Shown here piece after piece: positions 7,376-15,815 of a stretch of DNA of 64,000 nucleotides. Position 1 is the stretch's first letter; every line of letters begins with the position of its first letter. A model generated the notes under the pieces. That model saw only the letters and a program-made list of their open reading frames with translations, was not told where the DNA came from and ran no database searches. A program made the position numbers and the translations under genes. Origin of the DNA: Chromobacterium alticapitis (lineage in GTDB: Bacteria > Pseudomonadota > Gammaproteobacteria > Burkholderiales > Chromobacteriaceae); assembly GCF_002924365.1 (NCBI RefSeq), contig NZ_PQWB01000051.1, positions 62,001 to 126,000 of the forward strand, written 5' to 3'.

Positions 7376-8773
7376 ATGCTGTTCGAACTCAATCGCGCCC
7401 CGCGCCATGAAATCGTGGCCGAGGCGCGCCAGATCGCCCGCCTCGCGCTGCCCATGATGGTGGCTCAGATCGCCCAAGTCGCCACCGGTTTCGTCGACAC
7501 CGTGATGGCCGGCCGCGTCGGCACCGACGACCTGGCCGCCGTATCGCTGGGTGCCAGCGTGTTCATCACCGTCTACGTCACGCTGATGGGCGTGGTGACG
7601 GCGCTCAACCCCATCCTGTCCCACCATCTGGGCGCCGATCAACCGCGCGAGTTCAGCCGCGACGCCGCCCAGGGCCTGTGGTTCGGCCTGCTGCTGGGCA
7701 TCTGCGGCGCTTTGCTGATGCTGCTGCTGGAAGCGCCGCTGCGCCACGTGCTGGGGCTGCCGCCGCAAGTCATAGACAAGGTCATGCTGTTCATCACCGG
7801 CGCCGCCATCGGCATGCCGGCGGCGATGGCCCACCGCGCGCTGCACGCCTACGCCTCCAGCCTGGGCCATCCCAAGGCCATCATGGTGGTCAGCCTGATC
7901 GCGCTGGGCCTGAACATCCCGCTCAACTACATCCTGATCCACGGCCTGTTCGGCCTGCCCAAGATGGGCGGCGCCGGCTGCGGCTGGGCCACCGGCATCG
8001 TGTTCTGGTTCAACTGCCTGGCTTTGCTGGCCTATGTCAGCTGGCACCGCCATTTCCAGGACCGCCGCATCCTGGCCGGCCTCGCCGCGCCCGACTGGCG
8101 GCGCTTCCTCGCCTTCCTGAAGCTGGGCGCGCCCATAGGCCTGTCCTTCTTCGTTGAGGTCAGCCTGTTTTCCTTCATCGCGCTGTTGATCGCCGAGCTG
8201 GGGACCGTGGTCGTCGCCACCCACCAATCCGTGCTGAACTTCTCCAGCCTGATCTACATGCTGCCGCAAAGCGTGGCCACCGCGCTGTCGGTGCGCGTCG
8301 GCCACCATGCCGGCGCCGGCGACTACAAGGCAGCACGCTTCATCTCCGGCGTCGGCCTGATGATGGGCCTGGCCATGGCCGGCGGCGCCATGATCCTGGT
8401 GCTGGTGCTGCGCGAACCCATCATGCGCATGTACAGCCAGGACCCGCGCGTGATCGCCATGGGCACCACCCTGCTCTTGTTCGCCGCAGTCTACCAATTG
8501 ACCGACGCGGCCCAGACCGTAGCCTCCGGCGCGCTGCGCGGCTACAAGCTGACCGCCATCCCGATGGCCATCCACATCGTCTCCTTCTGGGTGGCCGGCC
8601 TGGGCCTGGGCATCGCGCTGGGCCTGACCGATTGGATCGTGCCGCGCATGGGCATCTACGGCTTCTGGACCGCGCTGGTGATCAGCCTGAGCGTGGCCGG
8701 CCTGCTTCTGACCTACTATCTGGCCCGCGCCAGCCGCCAGCGGCTGCGCCGCGACCAAGGAATTCTGCTATGA
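7376..8773 (+). CDS. MATE family multidrug efflux pump (NorM-like)
   Basis: This is a 465-residue cation-coupled exporter of the MATE family, inner membrane, with about 12 hydrophobic segments arranged as two homologous halves. The N-terminal half starts with the family-typical LALPMMVAQIAQV and VDTVMAGRVG; the second half restarts around residue 255 (LGAPIGLSFFVEVS). The length is normal for NorM proteins. No strong SD precedes the ATG. The stop overlaps the start of murB by the ATGA arrangement, so the two are cotranslated. Substrate cannot be judged from sequence. Confidence 0.9.
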   Translation: MLFELNRAPRHEIVAEARQIARLALPMMVAQIAQVATGFVDTVMAGRVGTDDLAAVSLGASVFITVYVTLMGVVTALNPILSHHLGADQPREFSRDAAQGLWFGLLLGICGALLMLLLEAPLRHVLGLPPQVIDKVMLFITGAAIGMPAAMAHRALHAYASSLGHPKAIMVVSLIALGLNIPLNYILIHGLFGLPKMGGAGCGWATGIVFWFNCLALLAYVSWHRHFQDRRILAGLAAPDWRRFLAFLKLGAPIGLSFFVEVSLFSFIALLIAELGTVVVATHQSVLNFSSLIYMLPQSVATALSVRVGHHAGAGDYKAARFISGVGLMMGLAMAGGAMILVLVLREPIMRMYSQDPRVIAMGTTLLLFAAVYQLTDAAQTVASGALRGYKLTAIPMAIHIVSFWVAGLGLGIALGLTDWIVPRMGIYGFWTALVISLSVAGLLLTYYLARASRQRLRRDQGILL

Positions 8774-9795
8774 CCCTGCAGTTTCAAGCGGACGTCGATC
8801 TGCGCCCTCTCAACACCTTCGGCATGGCGGCGCGCGCCGCTCATTTCTGCAGTCTGGACGATCTGGCCGAGCTGCCTGCCCTGCTGTCCCACCCGCTGTA
8901 CCGACAAGGCCCGGTGCTGTGGCTGGGCGGCGGCAGCAATCTGCTGCTGACGCAAGACTATCCTGGCCTGGTGATCAAAGTTTCGCTGGCCGGCATCCGT
9001 TCGCTGCGGGACGAGGGCGACGAAGTCATCGTGGAAGCCGCCGCCGGCGAAAACTGGCATGGCTTCGTGCGGCACGCGCTGGAGCAAGGCTGGTACGGCC
9101 TGGAAAACCTCAGCCTGATTCCCGGCACCGTGGGCGCGAGCCCGGTGCAGAACATCGGCGCCTACGGCGTGGAGGTGAAGGATCATCTATACGAAGTGGT
9201 CTGCGCGCAACTGGACAAGCAAGGCGAGCCGCTGATCCTGTCCAACGCCGACTGCCGCTTCGGCTACCGCGACAGCGTGTTCAAGCATGAGGCCGCCGGC
9301 CGGCTGCTGGTGACGGCGGCGCGCTTCCGTTTGTCGCGCCGCGCCCATCTTCGCACCGGCTACGGCGACATCGCCAGGCAACTGGCCGACGACGGCATAG
9401 CCAACCCGACGCCGCGCGACGTCAGCCGCGCCGTGATCGCCATCCGCCAGAGCAAGCTGCCGGATCCGGCCATGCTGGGCAACGCCGGCAGCTTCTTCAA
9501 GAACCCCATCGTCTCCGCCGAGCAGGCCCAGGCCCTGCTGGCCGGCCATCCCAATCTGCCGCATTACCCGGCCGCCGACGGCCGGGTCAAGCTGGCAGCG
9601 GGCTGGCTGATAGACCAGTGCGGCCTGAAGGGCTACCGCGACGGCGACGCCGGCGTGCACGACAAGCAAGCGCTGGTGCTGGTCAACCACGGCCACGCCA
9701 CCGGCGCCCAGATGCACGCGCTGGCCCGCAAGGTGCAGGACGCCGTGCGGCAGCGCTTCGACGTGGGGCTGGAGCCGGAGCCATTGATTTTGTAA
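8770..9795 (+). CDS. murB: UDP-N-acetylenolpyruvoylglucosamine reductase
   Basis: MurB reduces UDP-GlcNAc-enolpyruvate to UDP-MurNAc with NADPH and FAD, in peptidoglycan precursor synthesis. The 341-residue length matches type I enzymes (E. coli 342). Visible landmarks: LGGGSNLL (FAD-binding), the core GLENLSLIPGTVGASPVQNIGAYG, YRDSVFK with the active-site Tyr region, and the GNAGSFFKNP motif with the catalytic Ser. The ATG at 8770 overlaps the MATE stop; a longer in-frame extension into the MATE gene is not needed. Confidence 0.96.
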   Translation: MTLQFQADVDLRPLNTFGMAARAAHFCSLDDLAELPALLSHPLYRQGPVLWLGGGSNLLLTQDYPGLVIKVSLAGIRSLRDEGDEVIVEAAAGENWHGFVRHALEQGWYGLENLSLIPGTVGASPVQNIGAYGVEVKDHLYEVVCAQLDKQGEPLILSNADCRFGYRDSVFKHEAAGRLLVTAARFRLSRRAHLRTGYGDIARQLADDGIANPTPRDVSRAVIAIRQSKLPDPAMLGNAGSFFKNPIVSAEQAQALLAGHPNLPHYPAADGRVKLAAGWLIDQCGLKGYRDGDAGVHDKQALVLVNHGHATGAQMHALARKVQDAVRQRFDVGLEPEPLIL

Positions 9796-9884
9796 GGCGT
9801 CGGGAACCGTCGCCTCACCCCATGATCCAGTCATATTAGCTGTCGCACATTCTTGGACGCGGCGCATCGGAAAAGGGAAACGCA

Positions 9885-10493
9885 ATGAGCAGCAAACCGG
9901 AAGTATTGGTATTCGACCTGGGCGGCGTATTGATCAACTGGAACGGCATAGACCCGCTGATCCGCCTATCCGGCGGCCGGCTGGACCGCGAAGCTGCCCG
10001 ACAGTTCTGGATGCACACGCCTTGGGCCGCCAAGCTGGATTTGGGCGAATGCACGCCGCTGGAATTCGCTGGCGCGATGGCGGATGAATTGCAGCTGCAA
10101 ATCTCGCCGGAAGACATGCTGGCCCAGTTGCGCAGCTGGAACAGCGGCGCGTTTCCCGGAGCCCGCGCGCTGCTGCAGCAACTATCGGCCGAATGGCCGC
10201 TGGCCGCGCTCAGCAACATCAACAGCAGCCACTGGCAACAGGTCAGCGAAGAATTCCACTTGGTCGACCTGTTCGATCACGTCTTCGCCTCCTACCAGAT
10301 CCGGCTGCGCAAACCGGACCCGGCCGTCTATAGCCATGTGGAGCAGGCGCTGGGCCGCCAAGGCAAGCAGATCGCCTTCTTCGACGACAACATCGAATGC
10401 GTGGAGGCCGCCCGCGCCGCCGGCTGGCAGGCCTTCCACACCGTTGGATTCGAACCGTTGCAGGCTACGCTGCGCGCGCAGGGCTGGCTGTAA
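9885..10493 (+). CDS. HAD-superfamily hydrolase (subfamily IA, YihX-like)
   Basis: A 202-residue haloacid dehalogenase-like phosphatase. The nucleophile motif FDLGGVL is at residues 10-16, followed by a helical cap, the motif II Ser/Asn (ALSNINSS), motif III Lys (RKPDP) and motif IV acidic pair FFDDN. The glycine in place of the second Asp (DxG) is common in the YihX/sugar-phosphatase branch, so activity or substrate is uncertain. A GGGAAA ribosome site precedes the ATG. It converges on the MAPEG gene with 9 bases between the stops. Confidence 0.85.
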   Translation: MSSKPEVLVFDLGGVLINWNGIDPLIRLSGGRLDREAARQFWMHTPWAAKLDLGECTPLEFAGAMADELQLQISPEDMLAQLRSWNSGAFPGARALLQQLSAEWPLAALSNINSSHWQQVSEEFHLVDLFDHVFASYQIRLRKPDPAVYSHVEQALGRQGKQIAFFDDNIECVEAARAAGWQAFHTVGFEPLQATLRAQGWL

Positions 10494-10502
10494 ATACCCG
10501 CC

Positions 10503-10886
10503 TCAGCCCAGCACGCCGCCGGCGCGCAGGAACAGGTACAGGCCGGCCAGCAAGCCGATCAGCCAGGACAGCGAACGCAGCGCCGCCTGATCCGCAATGT
10601 AAAGCAGGCCGTGCGCGACGCGGGCCGCGATGAACACTCCGGCGGCGGCGCTCATTTCAGCCGCCGGCACCTTCATCATCCAGGCGGCAACCACCGCCGC
10701 CGTCCAGACCGGTAGCGCCTCCCAGGCGTTCTGCTGGGCCCAGCCCGCCCGCTGCCTATATCCTTCCGCCCTCGCCGCAAACTCGCGCGGCCTATGGTTG
10801 TCCACCTTGGCCCCGGCCTTGGCGACGCCGGCCCAGATCAGCGGCAGCAGCGCCGCCAGCAACAAACTCCACAGTACGAACGGCAT
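10503..10886 (-). CDS. MAPEG family membrane protein
   Basis: A 127-residue protein with four hydrophobic segments and the arrangement of the MAPEG family (membrane-associated eicosanoid and glutathione metabolism): an early membrane segment, a basic loop with NHRPREF and AEGYRQRAGWAQQNAWEALPV, then a segment with ARVAHGLLYIAD. Bacterial members are often annotated only as MAPEG; a glutathione-linked activity is a family inference. It is 12 bases downstream of the CbiM-like gene on the same strand and may be cotranscribed. Confidence 0.82.
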   Translation of the reverse strand: MPFVLWSLLLAALLPLIWAGVAKAGAKVDNHRPREFAARAEGYRQRAGWAQQNAWEALPVWTAAVVAAWMMKVPAAEMSAAAGVFIAARVAHGLLYIADQAALRSLSWLIGLLAGLYLFLRAGGVLG

Positions 10887-10898
10887 GCGTTTCCTCCT

Positions 10899-11573
10899 TC
10901 ACGGTTTGCCCGGCTTGTCATCGAGGTAGCGTCCATCGTCGAAGGTGGCCACCCACTGCGGGCGATACACCACCAGCACCGCCAGCAAGAGCCCGGTGGT
11001 GAAGGCCTCGGACCACGACAGCAAGAAATAATACGGCAGCGCTTCCGCCAGCAAGCCATCCCAGGGATACGCGCCCGCCAGTCCCAAGGCCAGCAAGCCG
11101 CAGAGCGCGGCGCCTATCAGGCTGGCGCCGCCCGCCAGGAAGCCATTGACGAAAATGTAGACGAATAGATGCGGCGGCAGAAAACGCCGCGCCAGCGCCA
11201 GCGCGCCGCCGGTCAGCGCCACCGCCGGCAGCGCCGTCAGCAGCCAGTTCAGCCCCAGCCCTTGCCAATCCGCGTGGCCGCCGGCCGCCAGGCCTATCTG
11301 CACTGCGGCCAGGGCCAGCAGCGCCAGCCATGGCCCCATCAGCAACGCGAACAGCGCAGCGCCCAGCAAATGGAACGACAAGCCTGGATGCAGGCCGGCG
11401 CGCAACAGGCACAACATCAGGTCGAACACGCAGGCGCCCATCCAGGCATTCAGCGCGGCCGCGTCCAACGCGCGCCACGACACGCGCCAAGCGGCCAGAC
11501 TCAAGCCAGCCAGCGCCAGGCCGTCGGCCAGCCAGGGAAACCATGAGCCAAACAGGGAAGCCGGCAAATCCAT
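10899..11573 (-). CDS. CbiM-like membrane protein (putative ECF-type cobalt/nickel substrate-capture component)
   Basis: This 224-residue protein has six to seven hydrophobic segments. The GLHPGLSFHLLGAALFALLMGPW stretch resembles the CbiM/NikM fold of energy-coupling factor metal transporters, where N-terminal and internal His residues bind the metal. The canonical N-terminal MHI start of CbiM is absent, and no CbiN, CbiQ or CbiO partner lies nearby, so it could be a solitary uptake protein or a non-metal relative. The start ATG lacks a clear SD; a TATGCT extended -10 lies at 11603-11608 on this strand. Possible link to the cobalamin cluster 20 kb away is inference. Confidence 0.68.
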   Translation of the reverse strand: MDLPASLFGSWFPWLADGLALAGLSLAAWRVSWRALDAAALNAWMGACVFDLMLCLLRAGLHPGLSFHLLGAALFALLMGPWLALLALAAVQIGLAAGGHADWQGLGLNWLLTALPAVALTGGALALARRFLPPHLFVYIFVNGFLAGGASLIGAALCGLLALGLAGAYPWDGLLAEALPYYFLLSWSEAFTTGLLLAVLVVYRPQWVATFDDGRYLDDKPGKP

Positions 11574-11681
11574 GACATTGAGCTTGCGATGCGATGCCCT
11601 TCAGCATACCAGAACCGCCCAGCGCTTCGCCGCGCCTTTTCCTCAGACAGCCGTTACAATACGCTTTTAACGGAGATCCGC

Positions 11682-12524
11682 ATGACCGCCCTACCCGCCC
11701 CGCACCTGATTGCCCAGCAAGTTAGCCTGGCGCTGGCCGAAGACATCGGCCAATGCGACTGGACCGCCCGCTTGATACCCGCCGACAAGCGCGGCACCGC
11801 TCGCGTCATCGCGCGCGAGGACGCCGTGATCTGCGGCCAGGCCTGGTTCGACGAATGCTTCCGCCAGGTGGACGCGCGCTGCGAGGTGGAATGGCTGGCG
11901 GCGGAGGGCGAACAAGTCACGGCCGGCAACGAGCTATGCCGCATCTCCGGCCCCGCCCGCGCCTTGCTCACCGCCGAGCGCAGCGCGCTGAACTTCCTGC
12001 AGCTCTTGTCCGGCGTGGCCAGCGAGACCCGCCGCTACGCGGACGCGGCCGCCGGCCACCGCGCCCGCATCCTGGACACCCGCAAGACCGTGCCCGGTCT
12101 GCGGCTGGCGCAGAAATACGCCGTCACCGTCGGCGGCGGCGCCAACCAGCGCATAGGACTGTTCGACGGCATCCTGATCAAGGAAAACCACATCATGGCC
12201 GCCGGCGGCATCGCCCAAGCCATGGAACAGGCGCAGGCCGCGCTGCCGGCCGGCGTCACGCTGCAGATCGAGGTGGAAACGCTGGGGCAATTGGAAGAGG
12301 CGCTGCGCCACGGCGCCAAGCTGATCCTGCTGGACAATATGACGCCGGAGCAGATGCGCGCCGCGGTAAAGCAAACCGCCGGCCGCGCCCAGCTGGAAGC
12401 CTCGGGCGGGATAGACCTGGACAGCGTGCGCGCCATCGCGGCCACCGGCGTGGATCGCATTTCCGTGGGCAAGCTGACCAAGGACGTTCACGCCGTCGAT
12501 TTGTCCATGCGCTTTACCCTGTAA
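11682..12524 (+). CDS. nadC: Nicotinate-nucleotide pyrophosphorylase (carboxylating)
   Basis: NadC converts quinolinate and PRPP to nicotinate mononucleotide in de novo NAD synthesis. The 280-residue protein has the family signatures: EDIGQCD near the N-terminus, ERSALNFLQLLSG, DTRKTVPGLR, the GGGANQRIGLFDGILIKENH core and EASGGID plus GVDRISVG near the C-terminus. The ATG at 11682 is preceded by CGGAG (11671-11675). A TACAAT at 11655-11660 could be its -10. The frame upstream of this ATG is not needed. Confidence 0.95.
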   Translation: MTALPAPHLIAQQVSLALAEDIGQCDWTARLIPADKRGTARVIAREDAVICGQAWFDECFRQVDARCEVEWLAAEGEQVTAGNELCRISGPARALLTAERSALNFLQLLSGVASETRRYADAAAGHRARILDTRKTVPGLRLAQKYAVTVGGGANQRIGLFDGILIKENHIMAAGGIAQAMEQAQAALPAGVTLQIEVETLGQLEEALRHGAKLILLDNMTPEQMRAAVKQTAGRAQLEASGGIDLDSVRAIAATGVDRISVGKLTKDVHAVDLSMRFTL

Positions 12525-12600
12525 GCGACTACGCAGCGTCCGCTTTAGCTGTCATACTGGAGGCTTTCGGACAATAAGCAAGGCATAGCGCCCGCCTGAT

Positions 12601-14478
12601 ATGGAACTGACCCATCGCAGCAAGCACGTCACTCGCTCCGCCCGCCATGCCAAATGGGGCGCCGCGCTGCTGCTGCTGGTTTCGCTCGGGCTGGTGCTGC
12701 TGGACCTGGCCATCAGCTACCATCAGGTGGAAAACGAGGCGAGCCACCAGGCCAACGGCCTGAGCCAGCTATTGTCCGAACGGCTCAGCTCCGGCATTCA
12801 CGAGGCAGGCCTGATCCTGCAGAGCAGCAATCAGATTCCGGAAGCGCAGAAGCTGCTGCGCAACGGCAACCTGCCGCCGGAGGCGCAACAAAACCTGCAG
12901 CAGAAATTGCTGCAACAACTGCAACTGGCGCCGTATCTGAGCCAGATCGAGATCGTCGACACCGCCTGCCAAACCATATTCAGCACCAACCGCGGCGCCG
13001 GCGCGCGCTTGCACCACAACGAGTTCTGCCGCTGGCTGCACCGGGTGGACCCGCAGGAAAGCAAATACACCGCGGTGATGCACAGCCCCACCGCCGGCGG
13101 CATCATGCTGGCCAACAAGCTGCACGACGCCGACGGCAACCTGATAGGAATGGCCACCGGCCTGATCAATCACAATTTCTTCCAGGACGAAGTCAGCCGC
13201 CTGACCGTGGGCGAGCATGGCGAAATCCTGGTGCTGGACCAGCGCCAGCTGACCGTGGCGCGCTGGCCCAAGGTGGCCGGCATCGATCCGCAAAGCTATC
13301 GCCCCCTGCAGCCCCACGTCATGCTGTCGCGCGACGCCAACCAGATGCTGTTCAGCGCGCCGTCCAGTTTCGACGGCTCCATGCGGCTGTACAGCGTGCG
13401 CCAGACCGGCAACTACCCTTTCCAGGTGGCGGTGGGCATCTCGCGCCAGGATTTCACCCGCTACGTCTGGGACAAGGCCTGGCTCGCCCTGCCCGGCTGG
13501 CTGTTCATCGCGGCGCTGACCCTGCTGGCGCTGCGCAAGCACTTATCCAATCTGAAACAGCACCAGCAATTGCTGCGCGGCAACGAACGCATACGCGAAA
13601 GCGAGGAGCAGGCGCGCCGCATCCTGGACACCGCGCCGCTGGCCTTGCTGCTGGTCAACCCGCAAACGCGGCGCATCCAGCACGCCAACGCGCCGGCGCG
13701 CGAACTGCTGCGGCTGCCGCCGCAACTGCCGGGCGAGAGCGGCCATGGCCTGAATCTGCCGCTGAAGCTGCAGCCGGTTGAGCAATGGCTGCAGGATGGG
13801 GAAGAAGCGCTGCAACGCGAGGTGGAGCTGGAGCTGGAAGACAAGAGCACGCTGTGGGCCATCGTGTCGCTGCAGCGGCTCAGCCGCGATGGCGAACCGT
13901 CCTCCCTGGTAGCCATGTACGATATCTCCGGCCGCAAGCTGCTGGAGCAACAGCTGCACGAGAGCAATCTGCAGCTGGCCGAGATGGCCATCACCGATCC
14001 GCTGAGCCGCCTGTACAACCGCCGCCACGCCGACATGGTGCTGCGCGACGAAATCAGCCGCTGCGAGCGCTACGGCCAGACCATGGCGATAGCGGTGTTC
14101 GATATCGATTACTTCAAGAAATTCAATGATCTATATGGACACCAGGCCGGCGACGACGTGCTGGTGGCGGTGGCCAACGCGCTGCGCGACACCACGCGCA
14201 ACACCGACATCAACGCCCGCATAGGCGGCGAGGAATTCATGGTGATCTTCCCCTACACCCGGCTGCGCGACGCGCACAAAGTGATGCTGCGGATGCAGAT
14301 GGCGCTGACCCACACCACCTTCCCCTTCGTCGAGCAGCGCATCACCTTCAGCGGCGGCGTCACCGACTGGCGGCCCGGCGACACGCCGGCCACCATGGTG
14401 TCGCGCGCCGACAAGCTGCTGTACGAGGCCAAGTTGTCCGGCCGCAACATCATACTGTGCGACCAGGACACGCCTTAA
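12601..14478 (+). CDS. Membrane diguanylate cyclase with periplasmic sensor, PAS and GGDEF
   Basis: A 625-residue c-di-GMP synthase. TM1 lies at about residues 20-38 and TM2 at about 298-314; the 260-residue periplasmic segment between them looks like a Cache-type sensor. A PAS-like domain (about 345-455) and a GGDEF domain (about 465-622) follow. The active-site motif GGEEF is at about residues 542-546, and the inhibitory I-site RNTD lies exactly five residues upstream, so both catalysis and product feedback look intact. It converges on the Nudix gene with 7 bases between stops. Confidence 0.92.
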   Translation: MELTHRSKHVTRSARHAKWGAALLLLVSLGLVLLDLAISYHQVENEASHQANGLSQLLSERLSSGIHEAGLILQSSNQIPEAQKLLRNGNLPPEAQQNLQQKLLQQLQLAPYLSQIEIVDTACQTIFSTNRGAGARLHHNEFCRWLHRVDPQESKYTAVMHSPTAGGIMLANKLHDADGNLIGMATGLINHNFFQDEVSRLTVGEHGEILVLDQRQLTVARWPKVAGIDPQSYRPLQPHVMLSRDANQMLFSAPSSFDGSMRLYSVRQTGNYPFQVAVGISRQDFTRYVWDKAWLALPGWLFIAALTLLALRKHLSNLKQHQQLLRGNERIRESEEQARRILDTAPLALLLVNPQTRRIQHANAPARELLRLPPQLPGESGHGLNLPLKLQPVEQWLQDGEEALQREVELELEDKSTLWAIVSLQRLSRDGEPSSLVAMYDISGRKLLEQQLHESNLQLAEMAITDPLSRLYNRRHADMVLRDEISRCERYGQTMAIAVFDIDYFKKFNDLYGHQAGDDVLVAVANALRDTTRNTDINARIGGEEFMVIFPYTRLRDAHKVMLRMQMALTHTTFPFVEQRITFSGGVTDWRPGDTPATMVSRADKLLYEAKLSGRNIILCDQDTP

Positions 14479-14485
14479 CGCCCGC

Positions 14486-15100
14486 TCACTGATCGCGGCC
14501 GGCGGCCAGCGCGTCTGCCAGCATCCAGGACATGGCCGCGGTGGCGCCCCATATGGTGTGGCGGCGCCACTCGAACACCAGGTATTGGCCGGATACGCCG
14601 TCCCGCACGTAGTCGTGGCGGCTGTAGGCCGATTTATCCAGCAGCCGCTCCAGCGGCACCTCGAACACTTCGGCCACCTCGTCCGGCGCCGGGTCCAACG
14701 CCAGCGGCGGATGCAGCAGCCCCACCACCGGCGTCACCACGAAATCCGTCACCGTGACATAGTCCGGCAAGCGCCCCAGCACGCGCACGCCCGCTTCGGC
14801 CAAGCCCGTCTCCTCGCGCGCCTCGCGCAGGGCCGCGGCTTCGGCCGAGCCGTCGGCCGCCTCCAGCTTGCCGCCGGGAAAGCTGACCTGGCCGGGATGG
14901 CTGAGCAGGTGGTCGGCGCGGCGAGTCAGCAGCACGGAGGGGCCATCGGCATGCCAGACCAGCGGCACCAGCACGGCGGCCGGCCGCAGGCCCTCCTTCA
15001 GCGGCCGCCGCGGCAGGTCGCCGGCCTGCTCGGTGAAATCATACGCACGCAAACGCCGTTCGATCAGCCCGGCGGCCGCGTCAGCCTCCATCGACCACAT
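14486..15100 (-). CDS. Nudix hydrolase, CoA pyrophosphatase family (NudL-like)
   Basis: A 204-residue Nudix enzyme. The Nudix box is seen at about residues 76-98 (GGKLE ... REAREETGL), preceded by the CoA-pyrophosphatase signature LLTRRADHLLSHPGQVSFPGG. The family cleaves CoA and derivatives to phosphopantetheine and 3',5'-ADP. The start could be Met1 or Met4. The gene is 12 bases downstream of the TRIC-like gene on the same strand. Confidence 0.9.
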   Translation of the reverse strand: MWSMEADAAAGLIERRLRAYDFTEQAGDLPRRPLKEGLRPAAVLVPLVWHADGPSVLLTRRADHLLSHPGQVSFPGGKLEAADGSAEAAALREAREETGLAEAGVRVLGRLPDYVTVTDFVVTPVVGLLHPPLALDPAPDEVAEVFEVPLERLLDKSAYSRHDYVRDGVSGQYLVFEWRRHTIWGATAAMSWMLADALAAGRDQ

Positions 15101-15112
15101 ATCCTTATCCTT

Positions 15113-15751
15113 TTATGGTTCGCGTCTGCCTATCTTGGGCAGGGAAATTTCGCGCGCATGGGCCAGCAGCCGCAGCGCGAGGCCCATCCAGAACAGCAAT
15201 TGCAGCGACCAGGTGCCCACCCAGCCCTGCCAGTCGAACAGCCACAGGCCGCCCGCCACCACGATGGCCACCGTGCCGTAGAAGTCCTTGTGCAAAATGA
15301 AGGGCACGTCATTGACCATCATGTCGCGCACCACGCCGCCGCCCACCGCGGTGATGAAACCGAGCGCGACCACGCCGAAGGCGTTGAGATCGAACATCAG
15401 CCCCACTTGTGCGCCGGTCAGGCTGAACGCCACCAGACCCAGCGAGTCCGCGAACACGAACAAGCCCTCCAGCGCGCGGCTGCGCCGCCGGTGCAGCCCG
15501 GCCAGCCAGGCCAGCAGCACCGTGCCGGCGATGATGGCCAGATTGGTGTAGTCGAAGAACACCAGCGGCACGCGGTTGACCAGCACGTCGCGTATGATGC
15601 CGCCGCCTATCGCGGTCAGCAGCGACACGATGGCGATACCCAACAGGTCCAGCCGCTTGCGTATGCCCACCAGATAGCCGGAAAAGGCGAAAGCGGCGGT
15701 TCCTATCGCGGAGAACCACTCCATCTGAAAAATGCGGCTCGGCAAATCCAT
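15113..15751 (-). CDS. TRIC/UPF0126 family membrane protein (YadS/YicG-like)
   Basis: A 212-residue inner-membrane protein with about seven segments made of two repeated three-helix units, each carrying the hallmark GGGIIRD or GGGVVRD (around residues 48 and 134). Prokaryotic members are related to trimeric intracellular cation channels; a glycine-uptake role was proposed for some relatives. The transported ion here is unknown. It lies downstream of rho beyond an intrinsic terminator, so it probably has its own promoter. Confidence 0.9.
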   Translation of the reverse strand: MDLPSRIFQMEWFSAIGTAAFAFSGYLVGIRKRLDLLGIAIVSLLTAIGGGIIRDVLVNRVPLVFFDYTNLAIIAGTVLLAWLAGLHRRRSRALEGLFVFADSLGLVAFSLTGAQVGLMFDLNAFGVVALGFITAVGGGVVRDMMVNDVPFILHKDFYGTVAIVVAGGLWLFDWQGWVGTWSLQLLFWMGLALRLLAHAREISLPKIGRREP

Positions 15752-15764
15752 GTTTCAATGTACC

Positions 15765-15795
15765 AAAAAAAATGCCAGACCGGCATGGTCTGGCA
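15765..15795 (-). terminator. Intrinsic terminator of rho
   Basis: Read on the minus strand, TGCCAGAC (15788-15795 complement) pairs with GTCTGGCA (15773-15780 complement) around a 7-base loop and is followed by eight Ts (15765-15772 complement). It lies 21 bases after the rho stop codon. Confidence 0.88.
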
Positions 15796-15815
15796 TGGTT
15801 GGCGGAGGCGTCCGC

